DNA of 41,297 bases from a virus. Below are positions 1-7,977 of this stretch, in pieces. The notes under the pieces were generated by a model that ran no database searches, was not told the origin of the DNA, and worked only from the letters and a program-made list of their open reading frames with translations. Positions within the stretch are counted from its first letter, which is position 1, and each line of letters starts with the position of its first letter. Where the stretch lies: positions 1-41,297 of the IMG/VR virus record IMGVR_UViG_3300036785_000873, one strand, 5' to 3'. The position numbers and the translations under genes were made by a program.

Positions 1-2456
1 GCACGACCTGCGTGCCCCGCTTCATGCGTCAGCGTACCGGCTCCCTTCGACTGAACATTTGGATCGAAAACGACCCCGGTGGAAACGTCAGTTGCGGCTC
101 TAGGTGGATATGTTAAGCCGTAAAGACCTTGCTTTTTTGCCTCTTCTATATCTTCAGGTACCGCCCCTAATTGTTTCTGCAATGCTGGATCGGTGGCAAA
201 TTGCTCCATGGTATAGACACGCTGACCAGTGTGCAGCGCGCCCAGTTGAGTTATCGCACTTCCGGACTTCTCGGCCTGACGTCGCAACTCTGCCGCTCCA
301 AACGGCTCTCCGGGGACAATTGGCTCACCAGTTCTAGGACTGAAACCGGGCTCCGGTCTCGCTGCTGGCATCTCTAAGCGGGGCCGATCGGCCGCACTCG
401 GAGCACCAGGAACGAACAGATCAGAGCGATCTCGACCGCCGCGCTGAAGCTGAGCAACCTGGGTTTCAGGATCGAGCTTCAGACCCTTGCCCCCTCCTTC
501 TTCTGGTCCGGTATAAGCGCGCGCTTCTAATTTTTTCCGAAATTCGACGTCCTTCGCGTTCGACTCGTAAATAAAACCTTCACCGCGTTCCTCGCCGCCG
601 ACCTCACCTCTTTTACGATGCCCCGTTAAAACGAGATTTCCGGGCTCATCCGAGGCATTGCCGGTTGTGCCGGGAAAAACAGCTTCGCCCTGCGCCGTAC
701 CCTTTAACGATGTTTCATATTCTTCGCGTCTGGCATCAGAGAGCGTGAGAGCATCTGCACGCGTGTGAGTTTTGGTCGGGAAATATGCCTTGCTAGCCAT
801 GCCTTCGGCAGCCGTCTGACCACGCGCTGCCCAACGATCAATTGACGCCTGAATAAATGCCGTTCTCGCCCTTGTTCCCTGACTACCCGTTTCCGCTTCG
901 ACGAGCCGCATGAACTTTTCACGCGAAGCCGGGTCTTCCAATTGCGACATGACCGCCGCACGATGCGACTTCAAAAATTCTACCTGTGTCGGCGTTATTG
1001 TCCGCGACTCGGCTGGCGCTCCGCCGCCGGGTTGCGGCTCAGTCGCGGGAACCTGCTCCGGATTGCTCTCGCCGGAAGCGCCGCCGCGGGGCCGATTGTG
1101 GAAGCCTGGCCCGAACCTCCTTTTCAGCGAAACTGAGAGATCCGTCCCCAGCATCCCGCTTTCGCCCGACAGGAGCGCATTGAGAAACGCAACGTTCTCG
1201 ACGAGGCGCTTCGATTCAAGAATGAGTTCGGACTGGTTCTCGGTGAAGGTCTCGAACAGCTTCGCCGGCTGTCCCGCCGGCTGATCCTGCCGCCCGCCCG
1301 GCAGCGGCATCCCCGGTTTCCATCCCGGCGGCCTCGTCGCATGCAAGAGCTTGTTAAGGCCCTCTAACTCTATTTTGGCAATCTCGATTTGCGCCTGCAA
1401 AATGCGCCATTGCCGGGCCGGAATGCTGAGTATGCCGCGCGCCTCCCAGTCTCTTCGGTTCTCCTCCTCAACCTTGTCGGCAATCGCCTTGATGCGAGCT
1501 TCTTCTTCTCTGCCAACTATCGGCTCGCCCAGCACCTTCAGCGCGAAGTCGATCTCTTGCAAAGCCTCACCGAGGCCGAGGTCCTCGATGGTGGCCCGCA
1601 TTACGCTGCCGATAATGTCATCGATGTTGTTCTTGATGTCCGCCGTAACCGCGATGTATTTCTCGGCCGCCTTCTGGTTTTCGTCCCAAGCCCTCTTCTG
1701 CTCCTCCGTCACTCTGAGGAAATCGTTTTTGATGCGCGTAAAATCTTCAATCCCGGTCCACGCCTCGATGTATTCGCGCTTCATCCGAGCGCCGCGAAGC
1801 TTCCGCTCTTCAAGAGTCCTGCCCTTGCCGTGCTCTACCTCGTGCTTTTCGATTTGATCAGCAAATCGAAGTACTCGATCAAGCATCGCCTCCATATCTG
1901 GCGCTTCTTCGAGTTGGCGGAAATGCTGACGCAAGATCGGAAGAAATTGCGGGTCGAACATCTTCGCCAATTGATCTTTGAATTCATTGCGCTGCTTCAT
2001 GAAGTTGTCGCGCTGTTCGCCGAACTTCAAAAAGCCGGTGATGGCGCGACCGCGATCAATCCCCAGGCGCTCTAATGCCCGGACATCTTCCTCAAACTGA
2101 CGCGGATGAACACCAAGCTGTTCGGCCGCATGCGCAATGTCAGTGATTTTCGTCGCCGTGTTGAGAAAGGCCTTGTGAACTGCCATGACCGCTTCGACAG
2201 CGGCGAAGATTGCTCCTCCTTTGCCTAGGGTCTTGATGAGAGATTCGAATTGCGCGTTCGGCTTGCTGACCACCTCCGCCATGTTTTTGATTTGCTCTTC
2301 GTTGAGCTTGTACTGGCGGCCGAGCTTCTGAAACTGCTCAGCGGTCTGAACATCGGCAATCCTGCCAAGAGCCTCCTGAAGCTGACGAACATTTTCGTCG
2401 GCCTTACTTTCCTTATCGACCTTTGCGACGATTCGAAGTTCTTCGAACTCAGCCAT
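1..2456 (-). CDS. Tail tape measure protein with C-terminal enzymatic region (partial)
   Basis: The gene starts at ATG 2456 and stays open to the window edge (818 codons), so its C-terminus is missing. The N-terminus (MAEFEELRIVAKVDKESKA) and the following 'TKITDIAHAAEQLGVHPRQFEEDVRALERLG' type helical region resemble phage tape measure proteins, which set tail length and are ejected with the DNA. It directly follows the two tail-assembly chaperone frames, as tape measures do. After about residue 440 it changes to a Pro/Gly-rich linker and a region (about 450-580) that loosely resembles phage tail cell-wall hydrolase domains. The last visible residues are GTLTHEAGHAGR, a zinc-metallopeptidase HExxH motif (His-Glu-Ala-Gly-His). 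The tape-measure role is inferred from position and N-terminus. The peptidase reading is inferred from the motif alone. Confidence 0.8.
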   Translation of the reverse strand, partial: MAEFEELRIVAKVDKESKADENVRQLQEALGRIADVQTAEQFQKLGRQYKLNEEQIKNMAEVVSKPNAQFESLIKTLGKGGAIFAAVEAVMAVHKAFLNTATKITDIAHAAEQLGVHPRQFEEDVRALERLGIDRGRAITGFLKFGEQRDNFMKQRNEFKDQLAKMFDPQFLPILRQHFRQLEEAPDMEAMLDRVLRFADQIEKHEVEHGKGRTLEERKLRGARMKREYIEAWTGIEDFTRIKNDFLRVTEEQKRAWDENQKAAEKYIAVTADIKNNIDDIIGSVMRATIEDLGLGEALQEIDFALKVLGEPIVGREEEARIKAIADKVEEENRRDWEARGILSIPARQWRILQAQIEIAKIELEGLNKLLHATRPPGWKPGMPLPGGRQDQPAGQPAKLFETFTENQSELILESKRLVENVAFLNALLSGESGMLGTDLSVSLKRRFGPGFHNRPRGGASGESNPEQVPATEPQPGGGAPAESRTITPTQVEFLKSHRAAVMSQLEDPASREKFMRLVEAETGSQGTRARTAFIQASIDRWAARGQTAAEGMASKAYFPTKTHTRADALTLSDARREEYETSLKGTAQGEAVFPGTTGNASDEPGNLVLTGHRKRGEVGGEERGEGFIYESNAKDVEFRKKLEARAYTGPEEGGGKGLKLDPETQVAQLQRGGRDRSDLFVPGAPSAADRPRLEMPAARPEPGFSPRTGEPIVPGEPFGAAELRRQAEKSGSAITQLGALHTGQRVYTMEQFATDPALQKQLGAVPEDIEEAKKQGLYGLTYPPRAATDVSTGVVFDPNVQSKGAGTLTHEAGHAGR

Positions 2457-2640
2457 CGCTCTCTTGCTCTCGACGCATCAGGTCCGCAAGCTCACACGTC
2501 CGGCGGAGATGCAGCCGGACTTCGCTGATCGGCATGTTGAGAAAGACTTCGGGCGAGACGGAATAGTACTTTGCGAGGCGGTAGCTATCGAGAATCAATG
2601 CCTCGTCCGAAACTACCAGGCGGCCACCTCCGGCAAGAAA
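2449..2640 (-). CDS. Frameshift extension of tail assembly chaperone (GT-type product, T part)
   Basis: This is a 63-residue extension in the -1 frame relative to the upstream chaperone. It is entered at the slippery heptamer 2646-2640 and ends at 2449, eight bases past the tape measure ATG. The fusion would be about 196 aa: chaperone residues 1-133 followed by FLAGGG...REQESDG. An ATG at 2664 in the same frame could also initiate a 71-aa free form, but no good ribosome-binding site precedes it. In Mu-, lambda- and P2-like phages the corresponding overlap makes a shifted chaperone that binds the tape measure while the tube polymerises. That function is taken from the family and the gene order. 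Confidence 0.7.
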   Translation of the reverse strand, partial: FLAGGGRLVVSDEALILDSYRLAKYYSVSPEVFLNMPISEVRLHLRRTCELADLMRREQESDG

Positions 2641-3038
2641 AAATTTCTTAGCCGATACGCGCACGAGTTCCAGTCGCGCGGGTCCATCCGTTCGAGGTTC
2701 GGAATGAGAATGCCGGACAACGCCGCCATGATGCGCATCATCTTCTGCTCGTCAATCGCGGGGTCACCATCGAGAGTAATCCGGCACGGATTGCCGTACC
2801 GATTGATGTCGCTGGCATACGGCTCGCGAAAGACAAGCTCGTGAACCTCCTCGTTCTGCATGTTCTTGATCGGCCTGTGCAGGAGCTTGACACGGACTGG
2901 CCACTCAGGCGGCGCTGGTTCGGCCACGGGCTCAGGCGCAGCCGCAGGCGCCCCGCCATTTGGTCCCGGCCGCGGCGGCGACGGCTCTGCCGTAACCTTC
3001 ACCTCTTCCGGGTCTTGAAATCCTTCGCGTACGTTCAT
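2613..3038 (-). CDS. Tail assembly chaperone (Mu gp41 / P2 gpE-like)
   Basis: 141 aa. A Pro/Ala-rich N-terminus is followed by 'VRVKLLHRPIKNMQNEEVHELVFREPYASDINRYG', the pattern of phage tail assembly chaperones of contractile-tailed phages (TAC_7-like), and a helical C-terminus. It should help assemble the tube around the tape measure in the host cytoplasm. The start is ATG 3038 behind AAGGAG. The 3' end overlaps the -1 frame described separately. It lies between the tube and tape measure genes, as in Mu. Confidence 0.8.
   Translation of the reverse strand: MNVREGFQDPEEVKVTAEPSPPRPGPNGGAPAAAPEPVAEPAPPEWPVRVKLLHRPIKNMQNEEVHELVFREPYASDINRYGNPCRITLDGDPAIDEQKMMRIMAALSGILIPNLERMDPRDWNSCAYRLRNFFLPEVAAW
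2640..2646 (-). other. Programmed -1 frameshift site A_AAU_UUU
   Basis: In the frame of the upstream chaperone (codon 131 AGA, 132 AAT, 133 TTT) the minus strand reads A AAT TTT, an exact X_XXY_YYZ slippery heptamer. A -1 slip re-pairs AAA and TTT and continues with TTT CTT GCC in the downstream frame, 24 bases before the zero-frame stop region. Its location between the two chaperone frames just upstream of the tape measure is where tailed phages place this signal. I did not identify a clear stimulatory hairpin. Confidence 0.75.
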
Positions 3039-3103
3039 TCAGATTCTCCTTGTTCACGTACTAGCCAATCAACATTAGCTAATACACCGAAGACTTCAGC
3101 GAC

Positions 3104-3472
3104 TTAGAACAGGTTGATTTCGAGACAGGCGATGCCCTCCCAGCGCACACGCGCCTGGCCGTCTCTGGTGTTCAATTCGAAGCCGCCTTTCACGGTCGCC
3201 CCCTGCAGCGTGTACTGCTTGTTGTTCGCGAGTTGCGCGATCACCGTGCTGTTTGTCTGCTGGATGAGATCCTCGAAGTTGAGCCCTGGCACCGTCGAGA
3301 GGTCGCCCTCGATGTACGGCACGCGGGGCAGTTCTTGGTAGCCGTGGACTCCGTCTTGTCCTGCGATCATTGTTCTTTCGACAGGACTCGGAGAGACGGT
3401 AAAATTTCCACGGAGTTGGTATTGGTTCCCATCGACCGACAAGAACGCAATTCCGGCAAAGCGAATTGCCAT
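3104..3472 (-). CDS. Tail tube protein (Mu gpM-like)
   Basis: 122 aa, the usual size for a Mu-type tube monomer. The sequence (MAIRFAGIAFLSVDGNQYQL at the N-terminus, then 'VERTMIAGQDGVHGYQELPRVPYIEGDLS') fits the contractile-phage tail tube family, whose hexamer rings form the inner conduit for DNA. ATG 3472 has a strong GAGGAG site. It is separated from the sheath gene upstream by a hairpin plus pyrimidine run, so tube expression may be set apart from sheath expression. Confidence 0.9.
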   Translation of the reverse strand: MAIRFAGIAFLSVDGNQYQLRGNFTVSPSPVERTMIAGQDGVHGYQELPRVPYIEGDLSTVPGLNFEDLIQQTNSTVIAQLANNKQYTLQGATVKGGFELNTRDGQARVRWEGIACLEINLF

Positions 3473-3558
3473 CGTCGTTACTCCTCATGTTGTAGGGGTT
3501 GGCCGACTATCGTGGTTAGCGCGCCACCGGCCAGAACGCGCAGCCCAGGGCACCCAGG

Positions 3559-3573
3559 ACGGTCCAGGACCGT
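3559..3573. repeat. 15-bp perfect palindrome between sheath and tube genes
   Basis: ACGGTCC-A-GGACCGT, two 7-bp arms around one base, in the 195-bp sheath-tube gap. It could be a protein-binding site or part of the terminator region. No other copy was noticed in the window. Confidence 0.5.
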
Positions 3574-3589
3574 TAGGATGTTGGGCTCG

Positions 3590-3629
3590 AAAGGAAAGAA
3601 AGGCCGGACGCGACGCTAGCCGCGTCCGG
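3590..3629 (-). terminator. Probable intrinsic terminator or attenuator after the sheath gene
   Basis: On the minus strand, 38 bases past the sheath stop, a 9-bp perfect stem (CCGGACGCG / CGCGTCCGG, 3604-3629, 8-nt loop) is followed by CCTTTCTTTCCTTT. The U-run is interrupted, so termination may be partial. Such a site would adjust the sheath:tube ratio. Tube is needed in similar amounts, so full termination would require a promoter before the tube gene, and none was recognised. Confidence 0.5.
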
Positions 3630-3667
3630 AAGTAGCCGTCGCCTTGGGACCAGATAAAAGCGTCGGC

Positions 3668-6000
3668 TTAGAGCGCTTGCAGCGGCGGCAGAACGCCGGT
3701 CACGCCGATCGTCGCCGGATTCGGTCCGAGGATCGCCGTATCCAAACCTCTGTCGTACTGGAGTCTGAACTGCGCAAGCACAGCGAAGATTCGCAACTGA
3801 TTTATCAAGTCTGGCCCGTAGAGCACATTGATTCTGTTCGGGTCGTTAGGGTCTCGCTCGACAAGAAGATTCGCCTTGAACGCCTGAAGATTCTCAACGA
3901 GACCGTCCCACATATCCTGGACGTACTCAGCGATGAGTTCGCCCTTGATGATGCCGGGCGTGACGATCGCCTGGCCCGGACCGAACCGCGTCCCGTCGTC
4001 CGCAAGCTTGACGCGCGGATACTTCGACGTGATCGCATAACGCTGGTTTCTGATCAGCCGCGCGAGCGTCGCGAGAGTCGTAACGAGTTCATACGCATCG
4101 TCTCTGAACCCATAGAGATTCAGTTGGTAAGTTGTCGTCTCGCGCGAGATCATCGGCTGGTTGTCCGAGCCAGCCTTTTGCGTCGCGACCCCGTTCGTCG
4201 CCAGCGAATTGATTTCGATCGTGTCAAACCGGTCCTGCAGCGGCGCAAGCTTGACCGTGTTGAGACTCAGAGTCTGAAGAGGTCGGGCTGGATCGTTGGT
4301 CAAAGCTCTCTGAGCTTTGGCCACATATGCCGCGACCCAATCGAACACCGCCGACGGCGATGTCATCTCGACGCCCATCACCGACGTGACGCCGCTGTTG
4401 CGCGTATTCCCAAACGTCAACAGGTTCGGATAAGTATCTCTTCGCGCCGAGAAGAGGTGACCGTACAACTGCCGGCGCCAACCCCAACGCCCAACGTCTT
4501 CGAAGCCATATTCTAGCTCCCAAGCGTTGAGGGTCGTCGAGTCTGTGTACGGCAGCGCGACATACTCGAACTGCTTCTCGCCGAGGTTCGCGATCGCAGT
4601 GTCCATGATCGGAACGCCGACCCCGCCGTGGAGGAAGTTGGCCACACCGGAAGTCTGGAATGTCAATGCGACGCTAGCCAACGTCGTCACCGCACTCGTG
4701 ACATAGACGCCGTTGCCGCCCGGCGTGCCGGAGGTCTGGCTCACGATTGTGGTGTTCGCCGGAACACCGACGCCGGTCACCGCGGCTCCGGTGCTGATCA
4801 TGCCCGTAGCTCCAGCGATCGTGAGACTGGTGGTCCCACTGCTCGTCCCGGTGCCAGTCCCCGACGTCGGTCCTGGCAGCGTTATCCCAAGCCCAATCGG
4901 CGTCACCTCTCCGCCGATCGTGCCGTAGTAGTTCATGTCGACGCGGATGTCGTTGCCGTTAACGCCCTTCCAGGTGCAGGTCAGAATGCAACTGACATTC
5001 TGCGCCGTCGCGGTGACGGGGAGGACCTCCCCGAGACTGTTGATCTGCTCCGCAATCTCGGCGGCAACCTCGTCGGTCGTATCGGACGCGGCGATGTTGA
5101 CCGGGACGTGCGTGCCAGCAATGTAGAGGTGGATCGTTCCCGCCTCCGTCTGCTGCTGCGTGATCGTGATCGTGCCGGTCGCCGCCTGCGCGTTCGGTGG
5201 CTCGGGGATTCCAAGTCCCCACGTCTCGTTAGCGAAGTTGTTCGCGAAAAAAGTTCTATACATTCTCGCGACTTCAGAACCGACACCGAAGTGAGCGTCG
5301 GCCTGAGATTGCGTCCCGATCGCGATCGGAACGTTCGGCAGCGCATCGCCGGGATTGGCGGAAATCGCGGTCGGCACCCACGTCAGATTGAACGTCGCAC
5401 CGGAGCCGAAGCCCGACGTCGAGAACTGCGGCACCGGGTTCGCCGGTGGCGCGACAGCCGCAGAGATGCCGCCAGGACCCGTGACAGACACAGTGGCAAC
5501 CGCGCCAGCCGTGATAGTCAAGACCTGAAGATGAACCCCGTGGTCGAGCGAGATCGTGTCGCCGACAACATAGCCGGTCCCGCCAGCCGCGATGGCCGCC
5601 ACGCTGACATGCAGCGTCGGCGCGATCATCGTGCCGACGATCAGACTCGGTTGGTAGATGACCGGAAGACCGGCCATCGACGGGTCGACTTCACCTGATC
5701 TTCGCAGCGAGTTCGCTACACTCACCACCGCCCTTGCGGGCTGCTGCATGTTCCCATGCAGAGGAGGCCATATCATCATTCCTCTTGCGAGGAAGCCCGG
5801 CGCTTCGGAACCGCTTGGCTCCTACTCCCTTGCGGGATGGTCGTTGCACCTTCTCTCTTTCGAGAGCTTGGCTCAGGATTGGCCGGTCTGGCGTTTCCCT
5901 GAGTTCACCGGGTTTTAATTGGGCTTACTGATTCGCGTCAAAAAACCCAATACAGCGGAATCTTTAGGTCCGCCGGAATATTGGAAAACGAAATCGGCAT
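3668..6000 (-). CDS. Contractile tail sheath protein (Mu gpL-like), interrupted by a group I intron
   Basis: The coding sequence is exon 1, 6000-5945 (56 nt), joined to exon 2, 5693-3668 (2026 nt). The product is 693 aa. ATG 6000 follows GGAGG with a 6-base gap. Exon 1 encodes MPISFSNIPADLKIPLYW plus GT; splicing gives GTT (Val19) and then EVDPSMAGLPVIYQPSLIVG, the standard start of Mu-type sheath proteins. Unspliced RNA stops after MPISFSNIPADLKIPLYWVF. The C-terminal half ('ETTTYQLNLYGFRDDAYELVTTLATLARLIRNQRYAITSKYPRVKL') is typical sheath. Compared with Mu (about 495 aa) it carries two extra beta-rich, Gly/Thr/Val-rich insertions at about 47-125 and 295-370, probably surface domains. The sheath contracts around the tube during infection. 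The ATG at 5779, in frame with exon 2, lies inside the intron and should not be used as the start. Confidence 0.93.
5694..5944 (-). ncRNA. Self-splicing group I intron (IA-like, no ORF) in the sheath gene
   Basis: 251 nt. P1: exon end ATTGGGT (5951-5945) pairs with guide GCCCAAT (5924-5918), leaving the required U.G wobble at the 5' splice site. P3: CCCGG (5912-5908) with CCGGG (5800-5796). P4: CTCAGG (5903-5898) with CCTGAG (5877-5872). P6a: CTCTC-GAAA-GAGAG. R strand GTGCAACGACCA (5849-5838), with AACGACNA as in IA introns. P7.1 TCCC-GCAA-GGGA and P7.2 GGAGCC-AAGC-GGTTCC. P8 TTCCTC-GCAA-GAGGAA (5794-5779). P7 3' strand ATATGGCC. P9 CTGCATG-GGAA-CATGCAG and P9.1 GCCC-GCAA-GGGC. The terminal G is 5694. 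Two extra hairpins (P7.1/P7.2) are typical of phage IA introns. P7 contains one A.C mismatch next to the G-binding pair. No homing endonuclease is encoded, so the intron is non-mobile on its own or mobilised in trans. Confidence 0.95.
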
Positions 6001-6040
6001 GGTATGCCTCCTTCTCTAGTGGGGATTATTCGCGGTTAGC

Positions 6041-6089
6041 ATTCGTCATCCATCGCCACCCCACTATGAAGGCTCTTGCGATGACGAAT
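6041..6089. repeat. 10-bp inverted repeat in the sheath 5' leader
   Basis: ATTCGTCATC (6041-6050) and GATGACGAAT (6080-6089) are exact inverted copies with a 29-bp spacer that has further pairing (CATCGC / GCGATG). They sit 41-89 bases upstream of the sheath ATG in a 156-bp gap that holds no gene. They could form an mRNA leader structure or bind a protein. Confidence 0.5.
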
Positions 6090-6156
6090 TCGAAAAAGAG
6101 GATTTTGCCGCGCGCCAAGAACGCGGCGGAGATGGCGGTCGACTACTTCGAGCGGT

Positions 6157-6519
6157 TTACTTTTCCGCCTTCGCCTCTGCAGGCCTCGAACCGCGCGCTT
6201 GCGTCGACGGCTTCACGACCTGCCCCGTCGCGCTGTCGATCTGCGCGACGATTTTGATCGAGCCGTCTTGCAATCGCCGCTTGGTAAAGCGATCAAGCGG
6301 CCATTCGACTGAGCCCTTCGCGCGGAATGCCATGCCATTCGGATGCTGCAGAACGTGGCGCAACTCCTCGGTCGCCGGCTCGACGCGGACGCGCACGCGC
6401 GCTTTCTGCTTCTCCGCAGCGAGCGCGGCGAGATGCGCGGGATGCGCCTTCGGTCCAGGTCTGCGATTGACCTGCCGATTAACCTTGTCGCGCTGCTGGA
6501 TCATTGGATTCATGTACAT
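6157..6519 (-). CDS. DUF2635-like small tail protein (Mu gp38 position)
   Basis: 120 aa. After a basic N-terminus, the central part 'VRVEPATEELRHVLQHPNGMAFRAKGSVEWPLDRFTKRRLQDGSIK' fits the DUF2635 pattern (Mu gp38), short proteins coded just before the sheath in Mu-like phages. Function is unknown. ATG 6519 has AGGAGA eight bases upstream. Position directly before the sheath supports the assignment. Confidence 0.7.
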   Translation of the reverse strand: MYMNPMIQQRDKVNRQVNRRPGPKAHPAHLAALAAEKQKARVRVRVEPATEELRHVLQHPNGMAFRAKGSVEWPLDRFTKRRLQDGSIKIVAQIDSATGQVVKPSTQARGSRPAEAKAEK

Positions 6520-6555
6520 TTCAGTTCTCCTCTTTTGGGTGTTACATTGGCTAGA

Positions 6556-6640
6556 CGTGGCACGGCGCGGCCCGGCGCGGCTTGGCTTGCTTGGGCACGG
6601 CGTGGCATGGCTTGGTAAGGCGAGGCGAGGGAAGGGACGG
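6556..6640. repeat. 17-unit degenerate pentanucleotide tract (CNNGG)n
   Basis: Exactly 85 bp read as 17 consecutive 5-mers of the form CNNGG (cgtgg cacgg cgcgg cccgg and so on); the first two and last two positions are conserved, with drift at a few units, while positions 2-3 vary freely. It fills most of the 144-bp gap between the tail-terminator gene (ends 6664) and the DUF2635 gene (starts 6519). It has no open frame of interest. On the transcript it reads CCNNG and could fold or affect translation coupling. Confidence 0.8.
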
Positions 6641-6663
6641 GCCTACAACCCGCCTCTTCATTC

Positions 6664-7602
6664 TTAGGTCAAGACGAGGGTTTGAGGCGCGGTCACACCA
6701 CCACTATTATTTTGAATGGTGATGCTATAACTCCCAGCCAGAAAAGTGCCGGGGATTGTCGCTTCAAGCTGCGTCGGCGAAATAAATGTTGTCGCTTGAG
6801 ACAAGCCGTCAGCACAAATTTTGCACGTAGAGTCGAAGTCAGTGCCGGTCGCTGTAATGACCGTCGCTGTTCCGTGAACGGCAGTCGTCGGCGAGATCGA
6901 CGCGAGTGTCAGATCTGGCGGCAGCGGCGTCGGTACCGAGTCCGGCGTGAACTCGTAGACGATCTTAATCTGCTCGACTGCTGCTTGCGCCGCGTCGTCG
7001 CCGCCGAATGGAAACGCCGTCGTAACCGAGATGCGCTCCAAGTCGGGAAAGACGTTCGGGAAAAAACACGTCCGAAGCTGCATCGTTAGGTAGAACAGCC
7101 GTTCCCCGAACGGCGTTTCGTTCTTAGCTATGCCAGCCAATCCCCAGACATCTGGCATCCGAACACGCAAGCGCGGATAACTTTCGATGGTAACGCCATC
7201 AGGCAGCGTCGTATTCAATCGGTTCGTCAAAGAGTTGTCGTGAAGGAGTTGATTAACTGCGAACCAGTAAGCCTGATCGAGCGTCTTGAGCATCGCTGTC
7301 GAATCGTTGTTCTTGACAACGATCTGAAAACCAACCGTGAAATTATGACTAAAGCGTATGTCACCAGCGTTCCCGTCCCCATCCGGACCCCCATCATCCT
7401 GAGTAAGGAAAATGCCGAGAAATGGAATTTGAAGCCCGGCCTCGATCGGCAACGCGCTAGTGATGCGCTTGACCCAGCCCTGAAAATACGACGCTGCCGC
7501 TAAGCGGTCGTAGATTCCATTGAGGATAATCCACGGATAGCTCTGAACGTCACTGACGCCGCCGGTACCGGTCCAAAGGATATCGCGCGGGGCTACGTTC
7601 AT
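6664..7602 (-). CDS. Tail terminator/completion-like protein with C-terminal IPT/TIG Ig-like domain
   Basis: 312 aa. Residues 1-220 look like a tail terminator or neck protein: it is placed after the stopper and before the tail genes, and contains 'RVRMPDVWGLAGIAKNETPFGERLFYLTMQLRTCFFP'. Residues about 232-312 (LASISPTTAVHGTATVITATG... SYSITIQNNSGGVTAPQTLVLT) are a clear IPT/TIG Ig-like fold, commonly added to phage virion proteins as a surface or adhesion module. ATG 7602 overlaps the upstream stop (ATGA). The terminator role is inferred from gene order; the IPT domain is seen directly. Confidence 0.65.
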   Translation of the reverse strand: MNVAPRDILWTGTGGVSDVQSYPWIILNGIYDRLAAASYFQGWVKRITSALPIEAGLQIPFLGIFLTQDDGGPDGDGNAGDIRFSHNFTVGFQIVVKNNDSTAMLKTLDQAYWFAVNQLLHDNSLTNRLNTTLPDGVTIESYPRLRVRMPDVWGLAGIAKNETPFGERLFYLTMQLRTCFFPNVFPDLERISVTTAFPFGGDDAAQAAVEQIKIVYEFTPDSVPTPLPPDLTLASISPTTAVHGTATVITATGTDFDSTCKICADGLSQATTFISPTQLEATIPGTFLAGSYSITIQNNSGGVTAPQTLVLT

Positions 7603-7973
7603 GGCGCCGCCGGCTCGAACTTGCGGATCACAAGCGTCGTCTCGCCGCCGCCGTTCCTATGCGTGTCGGTGACTTCGAAATCTCCCTCCGCCGGGATGTT
7701 TCCATCTTGCGGGATGTTGATCAGATCGCCCTGCTGCGGCAGCACGAGGCCAGCGTCAAAGAATTCGTTATCCCGGATGTCGAGGATCGTCTCCTGATCA
7801 GATACGATGGCCATTCCCATATCGGTCTGGACCTCGACATCGCGCGTGCCGTAGATCCCGCGCGCCGCGTATGCCCCGCTACCTGGCGCCGAATTGATCG
7901 GCGTTATCGTGACATCACGCGAGAATTGGTCTTGGCACTGCAGATAAAGCACCGATGAGAAATCGATCGCCAT
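7599..7973 (-). CDS. Head-tail joining/stopper-like protein
   Basis: 124 aa from ATG 7973 (MAIDFSSVLYLQCQDQF). Longer upstream readings are low-complexity and overlap the preceding gene, so 7973 is preferred. The beta-rich sequence with 'ARGIYGTRDVEVQTDMGMAIVSDQETILDIRDNEF' fits head-closure/stopper proteins that sit under the connector. It lies four bases after the upstream gene and overlaps the next by ATGA. The function call rests on size, position and general character. Confidence 0.6.
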   Translation of the reverse strand: MAIDFSSVLYLQCQDQFSRDVTITPINSAPGSGAYAARGIYGTRDVEVQTDMGMAIVSDQETILDIRDNEFFDAGLVLPQQGDLINIPQDGNIPAEGDFEVTDTHRNGGGETTLVIRKFEPAAP

Positions 7974-7977
7974 GGCT

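Noticed and set aside
3644-5698. Long plus-strand open frames opposite the sheath gene
   Set aside because: Arg/Asp-rich antisense products; the minus-strand sheath is a clear family member.
5694-5944. Intein or frameshift pseudogene in the sheath gene
   Set aside because: There is no in-frame intein protein sequence or splicing motifs, and the inserted DNA contains stops but a full set of group I RNA pairings.
5658-5945. Sheath start at ATG 5779 (703-aa reading) or an extra small gene here
   Set aside because: This stretch is the intron. The 5779 start lacks the conserved MPISFSNIPADL N-terminus, which lies at 6000-5945 and joins exactly after splicing.
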